Source: Marivivens sp.
Lineage (GTDB): Bacteria; Pseudomonadota; Alphaproteobacteria; Rhodobacterales; Rhodobacteraceae
Direction of reading: 5' to 3'
DNA length: 36,695 bases
NCBI GenBank assembly: GCA_023254495.1
Contig: JALRLK010000032.1
Coordinates: forward strand, 1 to 36,695
Shown here: one piece after another, positions 5,789 through 14,719 of the stretch
How the letters are laid out: every line of letters begins with the position of its first letter
Position numbering within the stretch: position 1 is the first letter of the stretch
The notes under the pieces: model-generated
Told to the model about the DNA's origin: nothing
Seen by the model: only the letters and a program-made list of their open reading frames with translations
Databases searched by the model: none
Made by a program: the position numbers and the translations under genes

Positions 5789-6535
5789 ATGGCAAAGAAA
5801 GCGGGTTCGACCAAATCCCTGACTGTTGAAACCACCCCGGCCTTTCGCGCCTCGGGTCTGACCAAAGTCTATGGCGAAGGACGCACCGCTGTTCACGCCC
5901 TGCGCGGCGTGGATATGGAGATCCCGAAAGGCGAGATCGTTGTGCTTCTTGGGCCATCGGGTTCGGGGAAGTCGACGCTTCTCAACATTCTCGGCGGCTT
6001 GGATCGCCCCACAGAAGGCACCGCCCATTTCGCCGACACTTGTCTGACGGATATGGATGATGCTGCGCTTACGCTCTATCGGCGCAATCACGTTGGCTTT
6101 GTCTTTCAGTTCTACAATCTGATGCCGAGCCTGACGGCCGAGGAAAACGTCGAGTTGGTCACCGAGATCGCCCGCAACCCAATGGACGCGGGCGAAGCGC
6201 TTTCGCTTGTGGGCCTTGGCGAGCGCCGCAATCACTTTCCGGCGCAGCTTTCGGGCGGCGAACAGCAGCGGGTCGCCATCGCTCGGGCGGTGGCGAAGCA
6301 GCCCGAAGTCCTTTTCTGCGACGAGCCTACGGGCGCCCTCGATAGCACGACGGGCCGCGCAGTTCTTCGCGTCCTGCGGGATGTGAATGATCGGCTCGGG
6401 ACAACGATCCTGATCATTACCCACGCAGCTGCCACCGCAGCTATGGCCGATCGCGTGATCCGTTTCGCCGATGGTGGAATCCTTGAGGTCACGGTCAACA
6501 AGACCCGCGTCGACCCAGAAGAGCTGGCCTGGTGA
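5789..6535 (+). CDS. ABC exporter ATP-binding protein (LolD/MacB type)
   Basis: This 248-residue nucleotide-binding subunit should power the permease encoded next to it. Visible motifs are Walker [10 protein letters not shown], the signature [14 protein letters not shown], Walker [13 protein letters not shown] and the switch His in ILIITHAA. A longer frame opens at 5609, but its first 60 codons run through the tRNA terminator and have no family look. The ATG at 5789 (MAKKAG) starts just before the family homology. It overlaps the permease start by 4 bp (GTGA). With the adaptor at 8900 it forms a three-gene exporter operon of the DevBCA/MacAB kind. The substrate is unknown. Confidence 0.9.
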   Translation: MAKKAGSTKSLTVETTPAFRASGLTKVYGEGRTAVHALRGVDMEIPKGEIVVLLGPSGSGKSTLLNILGGLDRPTEGTAHFADTCLTDMDDAALTLYRRNHVGFVFQFYNLMPSLTAEENVELVTEIARNPMDAGEALSLVGLGERRNHFPAQLSGGEQQRVAIARAVAKQPEVLFCDEPTGALDSTTGRAVLRVLRDVNDRLGTTILIITHAAATAAMADRVIRFADGGILEVTVNKTRVDPEELAW

Positions 6536-8895
6536 GCCCTCTCGACAAGAAACTTTGGCGCGATCTGCGCCGTGTGAAGGGGCAGGCGGCTGCCATCGGC
6601 CTTGTCATCGCGCTGGGCGTGATGATGCAGGTGATGATGTCGGGGCTCGTGCATTCGCTTCAGGAAACGCGTGCGGAATATTACGAGCGCTACCGTCTCG
6701 CCGATATCTTTGCGCCGGTCCTTCGCGCCCCCAATTCGGTGGCTGCGCAGCTTGCTGCGATTGAGGGCGTCTCGCGGGTCGAGACCCGCGTCACCGGCAT
6801 GGTGTTGATCAACATCCCGTCTCGCGATCTTCCGGTTATGGGCCGGGCGCTGTCGTTGCCGCCCGGTGGCGAGCCGGGGCTCAACGCGATCTACATGAGC
6901 ACGGGCCGGATGTTTGATGCCGCACACCCCGAAGAGATCGTCTTGCTCGACAGTTTTGCCGAAGCGAACGGGCTGATCGCCGGTGACAATCTGAAAGCGA
7001 CGATCAACGGCGCCCAGCGGGAATATAGGATCGTCGGAACCGCGCGATCGCCCGAATACCTCTATACCACGGCGCCGGGCGAGCTTGTCCCAGATGACGC
7101 CCGCTTTGGGGTGATCTGGATGAATCGCGATGCCATGTCCGCCGCCTACGACATGGTCGGCGCCTTTGGAGAGGCGCTCTTTTCGATCAACCGGGATGCC
7201 TGCGAAGCGTCGGTCCTCGAAGAGATCGACCGTGTTCTCAAGCCCTTCGGCGGCGGTGGAGCCTATGGGCTTGCGGATCAGTATTCCAACCGGTTCGTTT
7301 CCGAGGAAATGAGCGGGCTTGAGGTGAGTGCTTCGGGCGTTCCGCCCTTCTTCCTCGCCGTAGCGGCATTCCTCCTTTACATCGTCGTCAGCCGCATGGT
7401 GCAGGCCGAACGGGAGGAAATCGGCCTGATGAAGGCATTCGGCTATCGCAACCGCGAGGTTGGTTGGCACTATATGAAGATGGTGCTGGTGATCGCTGTT
7501 GGCGGGGCCATCGCCGGCTGTTTGATCGGCATCGGCGCCGGACGTGCGATGATCAATCTCTATACCGTGTATTTCAAGTTTCCGTTCCTCGTTTTCGTCC
7601 TCGACCCAAAGGCATTCGTGACGGGCGTTTCGGTCTCGATCCTCTCGGCGTCGATCGGCGGGATCTTTGTGATGCGGCGGATCTTTCGAATGGCGCCCGC
7701 GGATGCCATGCGCCCGCCTGCGCCCGCAGACTATAGCGCCGCTGGTCAGGTCGGAGCGTGGTTTGCGAAGTATCTCGATCAACCGAGCCGGATGGTTCTT
7801 CGGCGCGTGACGCGCCAGCCGGGGCGGATGCTTGGCGCGGTTATTGGCATTGCCATGGGTATGGCGCTTACCCTGTCGATGATCACGATCTACGCGGGGT
7901 TTGAACGCACGCTCGATCTGACGTTCACCGTGGTTGACCGCTCTGATGTGACGGTGGGTTTCGCGCGGCCCGTTGGCGAGGATGCGATATTTGCGCTTCG
8001 CCGCATTCCCGGGGTCGAGGTGGTCGAGCCGACCCGCGCGGTCGGCGCGGTTCTTCGCAACGGGCGGTTCAGCCATCAGGGCGCGATCACGGGTCTTACC
8101 GATGCGCCGGAACTGATCCGCGCCATCGACAGCGATTATGCCACCATCGAAATGCCGGAGAATGGCATCGTGCTTGCCAAGGAGCTGGCCGATCTGCTTG
8201 GCATCACGCCGGGCGAGATGCTGGCGATCGAAGTGATGGGCGGCAACCAGCCCGTGCTTGAGATCCCGGTTGTGGCGATCGCCCAAAGCCTTCTCGGGGC
8301 GCCGGCCTATATGGGGATGGAGGCGCTCAATCGGGCCTTGGGTGAGCCGGGGCTGGCATCAGGCGCCTATCTCAGGATCGACAAGGCGCATGAGCAACAG
8401 ATATTCGCCGCCCTGCGCGATATGCCGATGATCGCCGGCGTGAGCCTGAAATCCGAAATGCGGACCGCCTTCGAGACGATGATGAACCAAGGCGCTGGCG
8501 CGACCCGCTATATCATGGGGCTTGTCGCGTTCATCATCACCTTCGGGATTGTCTACAATGCCGCTCGAGTGGCCCAAGCCGAGCGCGCCCGCGACCTCGC
8601 AAGCCTGCGCGTGATCGGGTTCCATCGCGGCGAGACAGCCTTTGTCCTTTTGGGAGAGCTTGCAGTTGTCACCCTCTTGGCGCTGCCGTTGGGTTCGCTG
8701 ATGGGGCACTTTATGTCCTCTGCGGTCGCCGAAGGATTTTCGACCGAGCTTTATCAGATCCCCGCGCTCTTCCTGCCCGAAAGCCACGGCTATTCGGCGC
8801 TTGTTGTGATTGCCGCCGCGCTCTTTTCCGGCTGGCTTGTGAAACGTGACCTAGATCGGGCCGATATCACCACGGCCCTGAAAACACGGGAGTAG
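6532..8895 (+). CDS. ABC exporter permease with two FtsX domains
   Basis: This 787-residue membrane protein starts with GTG overlapping the ATPase stop. It has one TM near residues 20-40, a large extracytoplasmic domain, and three TMs around 265-385 (first FtsX domain). A second single TM lies near 435-455 ([24 protein letters not shown]) with another periplasmic domain. Three C-terminal TMs form the second FtsX domain ([21 protein letters not shown] and following). The duplicated organisation matches mechanotransmission or lipid/peptide exporters rather than a MacB fusion, because the ATPase is separate. It probably works with the HlyD-like adaptor 4 bp downstream. Substrate not deducible. 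Confidence 0.9.
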   Translation: MSPLDKKLWRDLRRVKGQAAAIGLVIALGVMMQVMMSGLVHSLQETRAEYYERYRLADIFAPVLRAPNSVAAQLAAIEGVSRVETRVTGMVLINIPSRDLPVMGRALSLPPGGEPGLNAIYMSTGRMFDAAHPEEIVLLDSFAEANGLIAGDNLKATINGAQREYRIVGTARSPEYLYTTAPGELVPDDARFGVIWMNRDAMSAAYDMVGAFGEALFSINRDACEASVLEEIDRVLKPFGGGGAYGLADQYSNRFVSEEMSGLEVSASGVPPFFLAVAAFLLYIVVSRMVQAEREEIGLMKAFGYRNREVGWHYMKMVLVIAVGGAIAGCLIGIGAGRAMINLYTVYFKFPFLVFVLDPKAFVTGVSVSILSASIGGIFVMRRIFRMAPADAMRPPAPADYSAAGQVGAWFAKYLDQPSRMVLRRVTRQPGRMLGAVIGIAMGMALTLSMITIYAGFERTLDLTFTVVDRSDVTVGFARPVGEDAIFALRRIPGVEVVEPTRAVGAVLRNGRFSHQGAITGLTDAPELIRAIDSDYATIEMPENGIVLAKELADLLGITPGEMLAIEVMGGNQPVLEIPVVAIAQSLLGAPAYMGMEALNRALGEPGLASGAYLRIDKAHEQQIFAALRDMPMIAGVSLKSEMRTAFETMMNQGAGATRYIMGLVAFIITFGIVYNAARVAQAERARDLASLRVIGFHRGETAFVLLGELAVVTLLALPLGSLMGHFMSSAVAEGFSTELYQIPALFLPESHGYSALVVIAAALFSGWLVKRDLDRADITTALKTRE

Positions 8896-8899
8896 ACCC

Positions 8900-9802
8900 A
8901 TGGCCCAGAAACGCCGCCGTTCACGCAATTTCCTGACCCTCGTTGCGATAGCCTTGATCGCCGCCGCGATGGCCTATTCTTTCTGGCCCAAGCCAGCACT
9001 GGTCGATCTGGGAGCCGTGGGGCGCGGTCCGCTGATGGTGACGATTGACGAGGAAGGGCAAACGCGGGTCCGTGATATCACTTTGGTGTCGGCTCCGACG
9101 ACCGGAGCTCTGGAGCTGATCGCCCTTCGTTCGGGCGATGCAATCGACAAAGGGCAACGGATTGGGGGGATCTCCTCAGCCGTGCCGGGCATGTTGGAAG
9201 AGGTGATCGTCGCTCCGGCTGATGGGCAGGTTCTTCAGATCTATCAGGCTGGCGGGGCTATGGTTGTTGCCGGCTCGCCCATTCTCGAGATCGGCGACAT
9301 CCAGTCCGATCTTGAGGTTGTTGTCGATCTTCTGTCGTCGGATGTTGTTGCCATCGAAGCCGGCGCGCCCGTTTTGCTTGGCGGTTGGGGCGGAGGAACA
9401 ACGCTTGAGGGCGTTGTCGCGCGGATCGATCCGGTCGCCACAACCCGAATTTCGGCGCTTGGTGTCCAAGAGCAGCGGGTCGACGTCACCATCGACTTCA
9501 CCGGACCTTCCGAAGAACGCCAAGGCCTTGGCCACGGTTTCCGCCTTGAGGCGCGGATCGTGCAGTGGAGCGAAGATGCAGCGCTTCTGGCCCCGGCCAG
9601 TGCGCTATTCCGTGAGAACGGCGTTTGGTCGGTATTCCGGGTTGCGGAGGGAATCGCCCGTCTTACACCGGTCGAGGTCGGCCACAGCGACGGCATCCAC
9701 ACCGAAATCCTAAGCGGGCTCGGCGAAGGCGACGTCGTGGTTCTCTATCCGTCGTCCAGCCTCGTCGATGGCGGGGCAGTCGCCGAACGTGCCGCTGAAT
9801 AG
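8900..9802 (+). CDS. HlyD/MacA-like periplasmic adaptor of the ABC exporter
   Basis: This 300-residue protein has one N-terminal membrane anchor (residues about 10-30, LTLVAIALIAAAMAYSF). Beta-barrel and lipoyl-like segments typical of membrane-fusion proteins follow, such as GPLMVTIDEEGQTRVRD and VIVAPADGQVLQI. The C-terminal region with LSGLGEGDVVVLYPSSSLVDGGAV is the usual membrane-proximal end of such adaptors. The long alpha-hairpin is missing or very short: only about 30 residues separate the lipoyl halves. It may therefore not reach an outer-membrane channel. It is the last gene of the three-gene operon. Confidence 0.88.
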   Translation: MAQKRRRSRNFLTLVAIALIAAAMAYSFWPKPALVDLGAVGRGPLMVTIDEEGQTRVRDITLVSAPTTGALELIALRSGDAIDKGQRIGGISSAVPGMLEEVIVAPADGQVLQIYQAGGAMVVAGSPILEIGDIQSDLEVVVDLLSSDVVAIEAGAPVLLGGWGGGTTLEGVVARIDPVATTRISALGVQEQRVDVTIDFTGPSEERQGLGHGFRLEARIVQWSEDAALLAPASALFRENGVWSVFRVAEGIARLTPVEVGHSDGIHTEILSGLGEGDVVVLYPSSSLVDGGAVAERAAE

Positions 9803-10024
9803 CCCGACCGCATCGATTACAGCTGGATGGAGTGCAATCTCTGTCCGCCGCGCGGCGAAGGCGCGGTGAGCGACAAGGATGCCGACTGCATCGGCATCCT
9901 TTAGCGCTGTTGTGCAAGAGACAAGTCTTGCCCCCGAAGAGGCCAGGCCAAGGGGCAGGACGTCAATATGGGGTTCGACAGCCAGAACCTCATGGCCGTC
10001 TCGGGGGAGGCTGTCGAAACTAGG
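9800..10024 (-). pseudogene. wecC: Remnant of wecC-type UDP-ManNAc dehydrogenase, C-terminal end
   Basis: Read on the minus strand from 10024, about 75 codons translate without stops into the C-terminal domain of a UDP-N-acetylmannosamine dehydrogenase. Visible pieces are GHEVLAVEPHIDVLP, LVSCTTALKDADAVGILVAHRAF and the ending HPAVIDAVGL. These line up with the WecC tail (VEPNI..LP, ADVLVMLVDH, VVDAKGVW). There is no start codon or N-terminal domain, and the remnant ends exactly at the neighbouring adaptor gene's stop. It is a dead fragment, not a gene. Recognition is from memory of WecC. Confidence 0.72.
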
Positions 10025-10032
10025 TTAACAAA

Positions 10033-10062
10033 ACAAAAAAGCCCCCGCATTTCTGCGGGGGC
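10033..10062 (-). terminator. Rho-independent terminator of the purine permease gene
   Basis: On the minus strand GCCCCCGCA (10062-10054) pairs perfectly with TGCGGGGGC (10049-10041) and is followed by six Ts and TTGT. It lies about 20 bp past the permease stop at 10085. Confidence 0.9.
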
Positions 10063-10084
10063 AGGGAGGAAAGAGTTTGGCTCT

Positions 10085-11443
10085 TTATTCGCCCAGATCT
10101 TCGGGCAGGATCAGGTTCAGCACGACAGTGATGAACGCCGCCGGCAGAAGGCCCGAGGTCAAGAGGATCTGCATGGTCTTGCCGAGGTGCTGAAGCGCAC
10201 CGGGCTCGAGCTGCAGGCCGAAGCCAACCGAAAGCGCGGTCGCGAAGATGACCATGTTGCGGCGGTTCCACTTTACGTCCGACAGCATGTTGATGCCGCT
10301 GGCGGCAACCATGCCGAACATGACGATGACGCCGCCACCGAGCACGTTGATCGGCACAGTGTTGATGATCGCACCGATCTTGGGGATGAAACCGCAGATG
10401 ATCAGGAAGATCGCGCCGATGGTCACGACATGGCGGCTCATGACGCCGGTCATGGCAACAAGGCCGACGTTCTGGCTGAACGAGGTGTTCGGAAGGCCGC
10501 CGAAGATGCCGGCAACCGCGGTGCCGAGGCCGTCGGCAAAGGTCGCGCCCGAGATTTCCTTGTCGGTCGCTTCACGACCAGCGCCACCTTTGGTGATGCC
10601 GGACGTGTCGCCCACGGTCTCGATGGCCGAAACGATGGCCATAAAGCACATGCCGATGACGATCGCCCAGTTCAGCTCGAAGCCGTATTTGAAGGGCATC
10701 GGCGCCGCGAAAACGGCCGCTTTGCCGACGTTGCCAAAGCTCACCTGACCCATCGCATAGGCGACGATGTAGCCCGCGATAATGCCGATCAGAACGGCCG
10801 CCACAGCCGCAAAGCCGCGCATGAAGAACTTGACCGCCAACGTCACGAAAATGACGACAAGGGCCGGGGTCCACATGGCAAGGCTGCCGTAGGCTTCGGT
10901 GCCGATCTTGGGCACACCGCCCGCGGCGTACTGGATGCCAACCTTGATGAGCGCAAGACCGATCATCAGAACGATCGTGCCGGTCACGAGTGGCGGCAGG
11001 GCATAACGGATGCGCCCGACGATGAAGCCAAGGCAGAAGTGGAAGATGCCGCCGAGGAAGACGCCGGTCATCAGGCCCGCAAGGCCCGCGGTGCCAAGGC
11101 CCGCAACGGCCGGGATCATCACCGGCACGAAGGCGAATGAGGTGCCCTGTACGATCGGCAGACGCGCGCCGACCATGCCGAAGCCCACGGTCTGGAAGAG
11201 CGTGGCGATGCCGGCGAAGAGCATCGACATCTGGATCATATAGGTCATGTCCGGAAAGCCGAGTGCGCCCTGATCCGAGCCAAAGCCTATGCCGGCAGCG
11301 CCGGCAACGAGAATGGCCGGGGTGACGTTGGAGACGAACATGGCCAGCACGTGCTGGATGCCGAGCGGCACAGCCTTGGCCATGGGCGGGGTGTAGTTTG
11401 GATCGCGGAGCTGCTCCGGCGTTCCGATCGAGGTATCTGTCAT
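10085..11443 (-). CDS. NCS2-family purine (urate/xanthine) permease
   Basis: This 452-residue, multi-TM (about 14) nucleobase transporter probably imports urate or xanthine for the adjacent breakdown pathway. The TM1 QH motif (LGIQHVLAMFVSNVTPAILV) and the NCS2 signature QNVGLVAMTG are visible. The ATG at 11443 (MTDTSIG) is preferred to a start 18 codons earlier because the homology begins here. It lies 54 bp downstream of the allA stop and is the last gene of the leftward purine operon, ended by a strong terminator. Exact substrate cannot be read from the sequence; context points to urate or xanthine. Confidence 0.88.
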   Translation of the reverse strand: MTDTSIGTPEQLRDPNYTPPMAKAVPLGIQHVLAMFVSNVTPAILVAGAAGIGFGSDQGALGFPDMTYMIQMSMLFAGIATLFQTVGFGMVGARLPIVQGTSFAFVPVMIPAVAGLGTAGLAGLMTGVFLGGIFHFCLGFIVGRIRYALPPLVTGTIVLMIGLALIKVGIQYAAGGVPKIGTEAYGSLAMWTPALVVIFVTLAVKFFMRGFAAVAAVLIGIIAGYIVAYAMGQVSFGNVGKAAVFAAPMPFKYGFELNWAIVIGMCFMAIVSAIETVGDTSGITKGGAGREATDKEISGATFADGLGTAVAGIFGGLPNTSFSQNVGLVAMTGVMSRHVVTIGAIFLIICGFIPKIGAIINTVPINVLGGGVIVMFGMVAASGINMLSDVKWNRRNMVIFATALSVGFGLQLEPGALQHLGKTMQILLTSGLLPAAFITVVLNLILPEDLGE

Positions 11444-11497
11444 TGTTCCATTTCCCTGTTTATTGACGAGAGGTTCTGCTCTTCCGGCAGGTTGCAT

Positions 11498-11983
11498 TTA
11501 TTCCGCTATCACCAGCATCGGTTCGAGCGGGAATTCTTCGAGGTTCGGCGTGTCGCCGATCCGGTCGATCACGGCAAAAAGGCCCGGTTCACCAAGCGGG
11601 GTCAGAACCCCGTGCCATGTGTTGCGCAGAAGGTTGATCCCTTGGCCGGGGGCGGTGATGAAGGCTTGGAAATTCGAGGGCTTACCGCCATCGTCCTCGG
11701 CCACGATCACCAGAAAAGGCTCGAGGCTCATCGGGATGAAAGCCTGCGATCCGTCTGGATGCCGCTCTACGAGGTCAAGCGTATAGGGTAACGTGCGCTT
11801 TTCAGCGTTGAAGATCGAGATGCCGGCCCGCCCGTCCCCGCCAAAATCCATTCTGGCACGGTCGTGATGGCGGCCGCAAAGGCCTTGGTTGATCATCTTG
11901 TCCGGCGCTCCTGCAGCATGAAGCACATCGCCGAAAGGGGCGAAGGCCTCGTCTGTCAGGGGCTGGGCAACGATCGTTTTCAT
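11498..11983 (-). CDS. allA: Ureidoglycolate lyase
   Basis: This 161-residue AllA-family protein splits ureidoglycolate into glyoxylate and urea in the cytoplasm. Family features seen are the N-terminal LTDEAFAPFGDVL, FIPMSLEPFLVIVA, the cupin-like AFITAPGQGINLLRNTWHG with its His, and DRIGDTPNLEEF. The ATG at 11983 overlaps the stop of the upstream gene (ATGA). An apparent longer frame to 12088 lies inside that neighbour and is rejected. It is the last catalytic step of the pathway present here. Confidence 0.92.
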   Translation of the reverse strand: MKTIVAQPLTDEAFAPFGDVLHAAGAPDKMINQGLCGRHHDRARMDFGGDGRAGISIFNAEKRTLPYTLDLVERHPDGSQAFIPMSLEPFLVIVAEDDGGKPSNFQAFITAPGQGINLLRNTWHGVLTPLGEPGLFAVIDRIGDTPNLEEFPLEPMLVIAE

Positions 11984-12801
11984 GGCAAAACGAGCTCGGG
12001 ATGGCGGTTTACGTCTTTGTAGAGAAGATAGCGGAACGGCCCCTGTCCGGTGGCGATACAGGCTTGCGGGCACCACGCGCGGAGCCACATGAAATCGCCT
12101 GCCTCAACGCTGTGCCAGCGGTCGTTCAGCAGGTATTCCGCCGTGCCTTCGAGCACATAGAGCCCATGCTCCATAATGTGAGTCTCGGCAAAGGGAATGC
12201 GGCCGCCGGGCTGGAAGGTCACGATATTGACGTGCATATCGTGGCGCAGATCGGAGGGGCTCGCGAACCGCTGGGTCGCCCAGTTGTCGGTGCCGGGCAT
12301 ATAGTTGAACGGCGTCGTGGCGTCGTTGGTGAATATCGGATCGGGCGGGGTGAGGCCTTCGGCAGGCTGCCAGCGTTTGCGGATCCAGTGGAATTTCAGG
12401 TCGGTGTGTCCTGGGTTATGCAGCCGCCACTTCTGGCCCGGCGGGATATAGGCATAGCCGCCCGCCGTGAGGGCATGGGTCACTCCATCGAGATCAAGCA
12501 TCATCTCGCCAGAGGCCACGAAGATGCCTGCCTCGGCGCCTGCGTCCGGTTCGGGCGTATCGCTGCCGCCGCCCGGTTCGACCTCGACCGCATATTGCGC
12601 GAAGGTCTCGGCAAAGCCGGTGAGAGGGCGGGCAAGGATCCAGGCGCGGGTCTTGGTCCAGCCGGGCAGGAGGCTCGCCACGATATCGCGCATGGTCGAG
12701 CCGGGAATGAAAGCATAGGAGGTCGTGAAGATCGAGCCCGCGGCGGCGGGATCGTCGGAAAGGTCTGGCATACCGCCGGGCGGGAAGGCGTAGGTCGTCA
12801 C
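11980..12801 (-). CDS. allE: (S)-ureidoglycine aminohydrolase, bicupin (AllE/YlbA family)
   Basis: This 273-residue bicupin converts ureidoglycine to ureidoglycolate with release of ammonia. The first cupin includes GIFVASGEMMLDLDGVTHALTAGGYAYIPPGQKWRLHNPG. The second carries the metal-ligand pattern ETHIMEHGLYVLEGTAEYLLNDRWHSVEAGDFMWLRAWCPQ. Start and stop both overlap neighbours by 4 bp, so it is translated with puuE-uraD and allA. Some annotations name this family allantoin/ureidoglycine cupin without further detail. Confidence 0.88.
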   Translation of the reverse strand: MTTYAFPPGGMPDLSDDPAAAGSIFTTSYAFIPGSTMRDIVASLLPGWTKTRAWILARPLTGFAETFAQYAVEVEPGGGSDTPEPDAGAEAGIFVASGEMMLDLDGVTHALTAGGYAYIPPGQKWRLHNPGHTDLKFHWIRKRWQPAEGLTPPDPIFTNDATTPFNYMPGTDNWATQRFASPSDLRHDMHVNIVTFQPGGRIPFAETHIMEHGLYVLEGTAEYLLNDRWHSVEAGDFMWLRAWCPQACIATGQGPFRYLLYKDVNRHPELVLP

Positions 12802-14210
12802 GGTAGGATGTCCTTCAGACGAAATTCAGCGATGCGTTCGACCTGACGGCTGGCCTCGGCAAATTCGGTGGCGCGGTCGTTGCCGATGCGCCGATGGAAG
12901 GCTTCGAGGATCGACGCCTTGGTATGGTCGCGCACGGCGATGATGAAGGGGAAGCCATGTTTGGCGACATATTCGGTGTTGAGGCGCGTGAAAGTCTCGC
13001 GCTCGTCGTCGGTCAGCGCATTAAGGCCCGCGCCCGCTTGCTCCGAGGTCGACTCGGCGGTGAGGCGCTTGGCCTGCGCCAGCTTGCCGGCAAGATCAGG
13101 GTGGGCGGTCAGAACGCCGAGGCGCTCGGCCTCGCTCGCCGAGCGGAACATCCGGCAGAGGGCATTGTGCAGGCCAAGCGCCGTATCATGCGCGGGGCCA
13201 AGCTCCAGATCAAAGGCGCGTTCTGCGATCCAAGCGGAATGCTCGAAAATGCCACCATAGGCTTTCATGAACTCGTCCTTTGCCATCCGGCTCGGGCGAG
13301 CGCGGCGCTCCGGCGGATGAGCCTCGGCCCAATGGCGGGCAATGTCGATCCGGCGCGGGAACCAGACGCCTTCGTGCCCCTTCGCGTATTCGAGAAAGCG
13401 GCGCAGACCGGCGATCTTGCCGGGGCGCCCGATCAGGCGGCAATGAAGGCCGACCGACATCATCTTGGCGCGGCCCTCGGCCCCTTCGCGACAAAGCTCG
13501 TCGAAGGCGTCCTTGAGATAGGTGAAGAACTGCTCGCCCTCGATATAGCCCGGCGCTGTGGCAAAGCGCATATCGTTGGCCTCGAGGGTATAGGGGATCA
13601 CCAACTGGTCGCGGTCGCCCGCCTCGATCCAGTAGGGCAGATCGTCGTCATAGGTGTCGGAGATCCAGTCAAACCCCGCCTCGGCGGTGAGCCGCACGGT
13701 ATTGACCGAGCAGCGCCCAGTATACCAGCCGGTCGGGCGGGCGCCGACAACCTCGGTATGAAGGCGGACCGCCTCGGCGATCTGCCGGCGCTCTTCCTCC
13801 TCGGGCATATCCCTGTGCTCGACCCATTTCAGGCCGTGGCTCGCGATCTCCCAATCGGCGGATTTCATCGCGGCGACCTGCTCGGGCGAGCGGGCGAGCG
13901 CGGTGGCCACGCCATAGATCGTCACCGGAATATCCATCGAGGTGAACAGCCGATGCAGCCGCCAGAATCCGGCGCGGGCGCCGTATTCGTAGATCGACTC
14001 CATGTTCCAATGGCGCTGTCCCGGCCAGGGCGCGGCGCCGGGAATGTCGGACAAGAAAGCCTCGGAAGCCGCATCGCCATGCAGGATGTTGTTCTCGCCG
14101 CCCTCTTCATAATTGAGAACGAGGCTCACAGCGATCTTGGCGCCGCCGGGCCAAGCGGCATCGGGCGGGTTCGCGCCATAGCCGATCATATTGCGGGGAT
14201 AGCGCTGCAT
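12798..14210 (-). CDS. puuE-uraD: Fused allantoinase (PuuE) and OHCU decarboxylase (UraD)
   Basis: This 470-residue protein joins two enzymes. Residues about 1-305 are a PuuE-type allantoinase of the polysaccharide-deacetylase fold (MIGYGANPPDAAWPGGAKIAVSL, NYEEGGEN, EIASHGLKWVEH, SVGLHCRLIGRPGKI). Residues about 310-470 are UraD (KAYGGIFEHSAWIAERAF, LTAHPDLAGKLA, FTRLNTEYVAKHGFPFIIAVRDH). UraD decarboxylates OHCU to S-allantoin and PuuE opens it to allantoate, so the fusion links successive steps in reverse order. The start at 14210 follows GGAGCAAGAA; a frame opening at 14324 is unlikely. It heads the leftward operon. Confidence 0.92.
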   Translation of the reverse strand: MQRYPRNMIGYGANPPDAAWPGGAKIAVSLVLNYEEGGENNILHGDAASEAFLSDIPGAAPWPGQRHWNMESIYEYGARAGFWRLHRLFTSMDIPVTIYGVATALARSPEQVAAMKSADWEIASHGLKWVEHRDMPEEEERRQIAEAVRLHTEVVGARPTGWYTGRCSVNTVRLTAEAGFDWISDTYDDDLPYWIEAGDRDQLVIPYTLEANDMRFATAPGYIEGEQFFTYLKDAFDELCREGAEGRAKMMSVGLHCRLIGRPGKIAGLRRFLEYAKGHEGVWFPRRIDIARHWAEAHPPERRARPSRMAKDEFMKAYGGIFEHSAWIAERAFDLELGPAHDTALGLHNALCRMFRSASEAERLGVLTAHPDLAGKLAQAKRLTAESTSEQAGAGLNALTDDERETFTRLNTEYVAKHGFPFIIAVRDHTKASILEAFHRRIGNDRATEFAEASRQVERIAEFRLKDILP

Positions 14211-14359
14211 TTCTTGCTCCGGAGCCTTAATTGCATAGTTGATAGCGCAAAATCGCGGGGTGATTTTCAAATAATCCAGTAAAGACCTGTTTTGCTTTGG
14301 CCCTGTCGCCAAAGGCGGCAACATCGCGCAGTATGGCGGCGATCAAACCGGAGGGGCTG
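14211..14359. promoter_or_regulatory. Divergent promoter region between puuE-uraD and uraH, with palindrome
   Basis: CTTTGGC-CCTGTC-GCCAAAG at 14295-14314 is a perfect 7-bp inverted repeat in the divergent spacer. The stretch 14230-14285 is locally AT-rich and probably contains the leftward promoter. The palindrome could be an operator for the nearby LysR protein or another regulator. No consensus promoter could be fixed. Confidence 0.35.
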
Positions 14360-14719
14360 ATGTCTGAGGGATTTCTCACCACCCATGTTCTCGATACGGC
14401 GCGGGGTATTCCCGCCGCGGGGTTGGCGATCGCGCTCTACAAGGTGAGCGGCAATAGCCACAAAAAGATCGCGGAAGCTGTCACAAACGACGACGGCCGC
14501 ACCGATAACCCGATCCTGCCCAAAGGCAAATTTGCGGTGGGCGTTTATGAGCTTGTGTTCAAGGCGGGAGACTATCTGCGGGCAACCGGGCAGGCCGGAG
14601 CCGAGCCGCTGTTTCTCGACGAAGTGCCGATCCGTTTCGGTATTTCGGATCCTGAGTCGCACTATCACGTGCCCCTCCTGCTCTCGCCTTTCGGGATGTC
14701 GACCTACAGGGGCAGCTGA
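14360..14719 (+). CDS. uraH: 5-hydroxyisourate hydrolase (transthyretin-like)
   Basis: This 119-residue protein hydrolyses 5-hydroxyisourate, the product of urate oxidation, to OHCU. The N-terminal LTTHVLDTARGIPAAGL, the central RTDNPIL and the C-terminal HYHVPLLLSPFGMSTYRGS signature of HIU hydrolases are all present, including the terminal YRGS. The ATG at 14360 follows GGAGGGGC; an upstream in-frame start at 14297 has no such site. No signal peptide is seen, so it is cytoplasmic. It is divergent from puuE-uraD, and its 3' end overlaps the convergent LysR gene by 16 bp. Confidence 0.95.
   Translation: MSEGFLTTHVLDTARGIPAAGLAIALYKVSGNSHKKIAEAVTNDDGRTDNPILPKGKFAVGVYELVFKAGDYLRATGQAGAEPLFLDEVPIRFGISDPESHYHVPLLLSPFGMSTYRGS

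Noticed and set aside
5551-5865. Minus-strand frame ending in GLEPPTRGL
   Set aside because: This is the well-known false translation of a tRNA 3' end; it runs through attR and the tRNA terminator.
6232-8286. Long minus-strand frame opposite the ABC permease
   Set aside because: A shadow of the permease: no recognisable motifs, and it spans real TM-coding sequence.
9968-11140. 390-residue plus-strand frame opposite the purine permease
   Set aside because: Rich in Asp, His and Arg with no domain, and it crosses the permease terminator; an antisense shadow.
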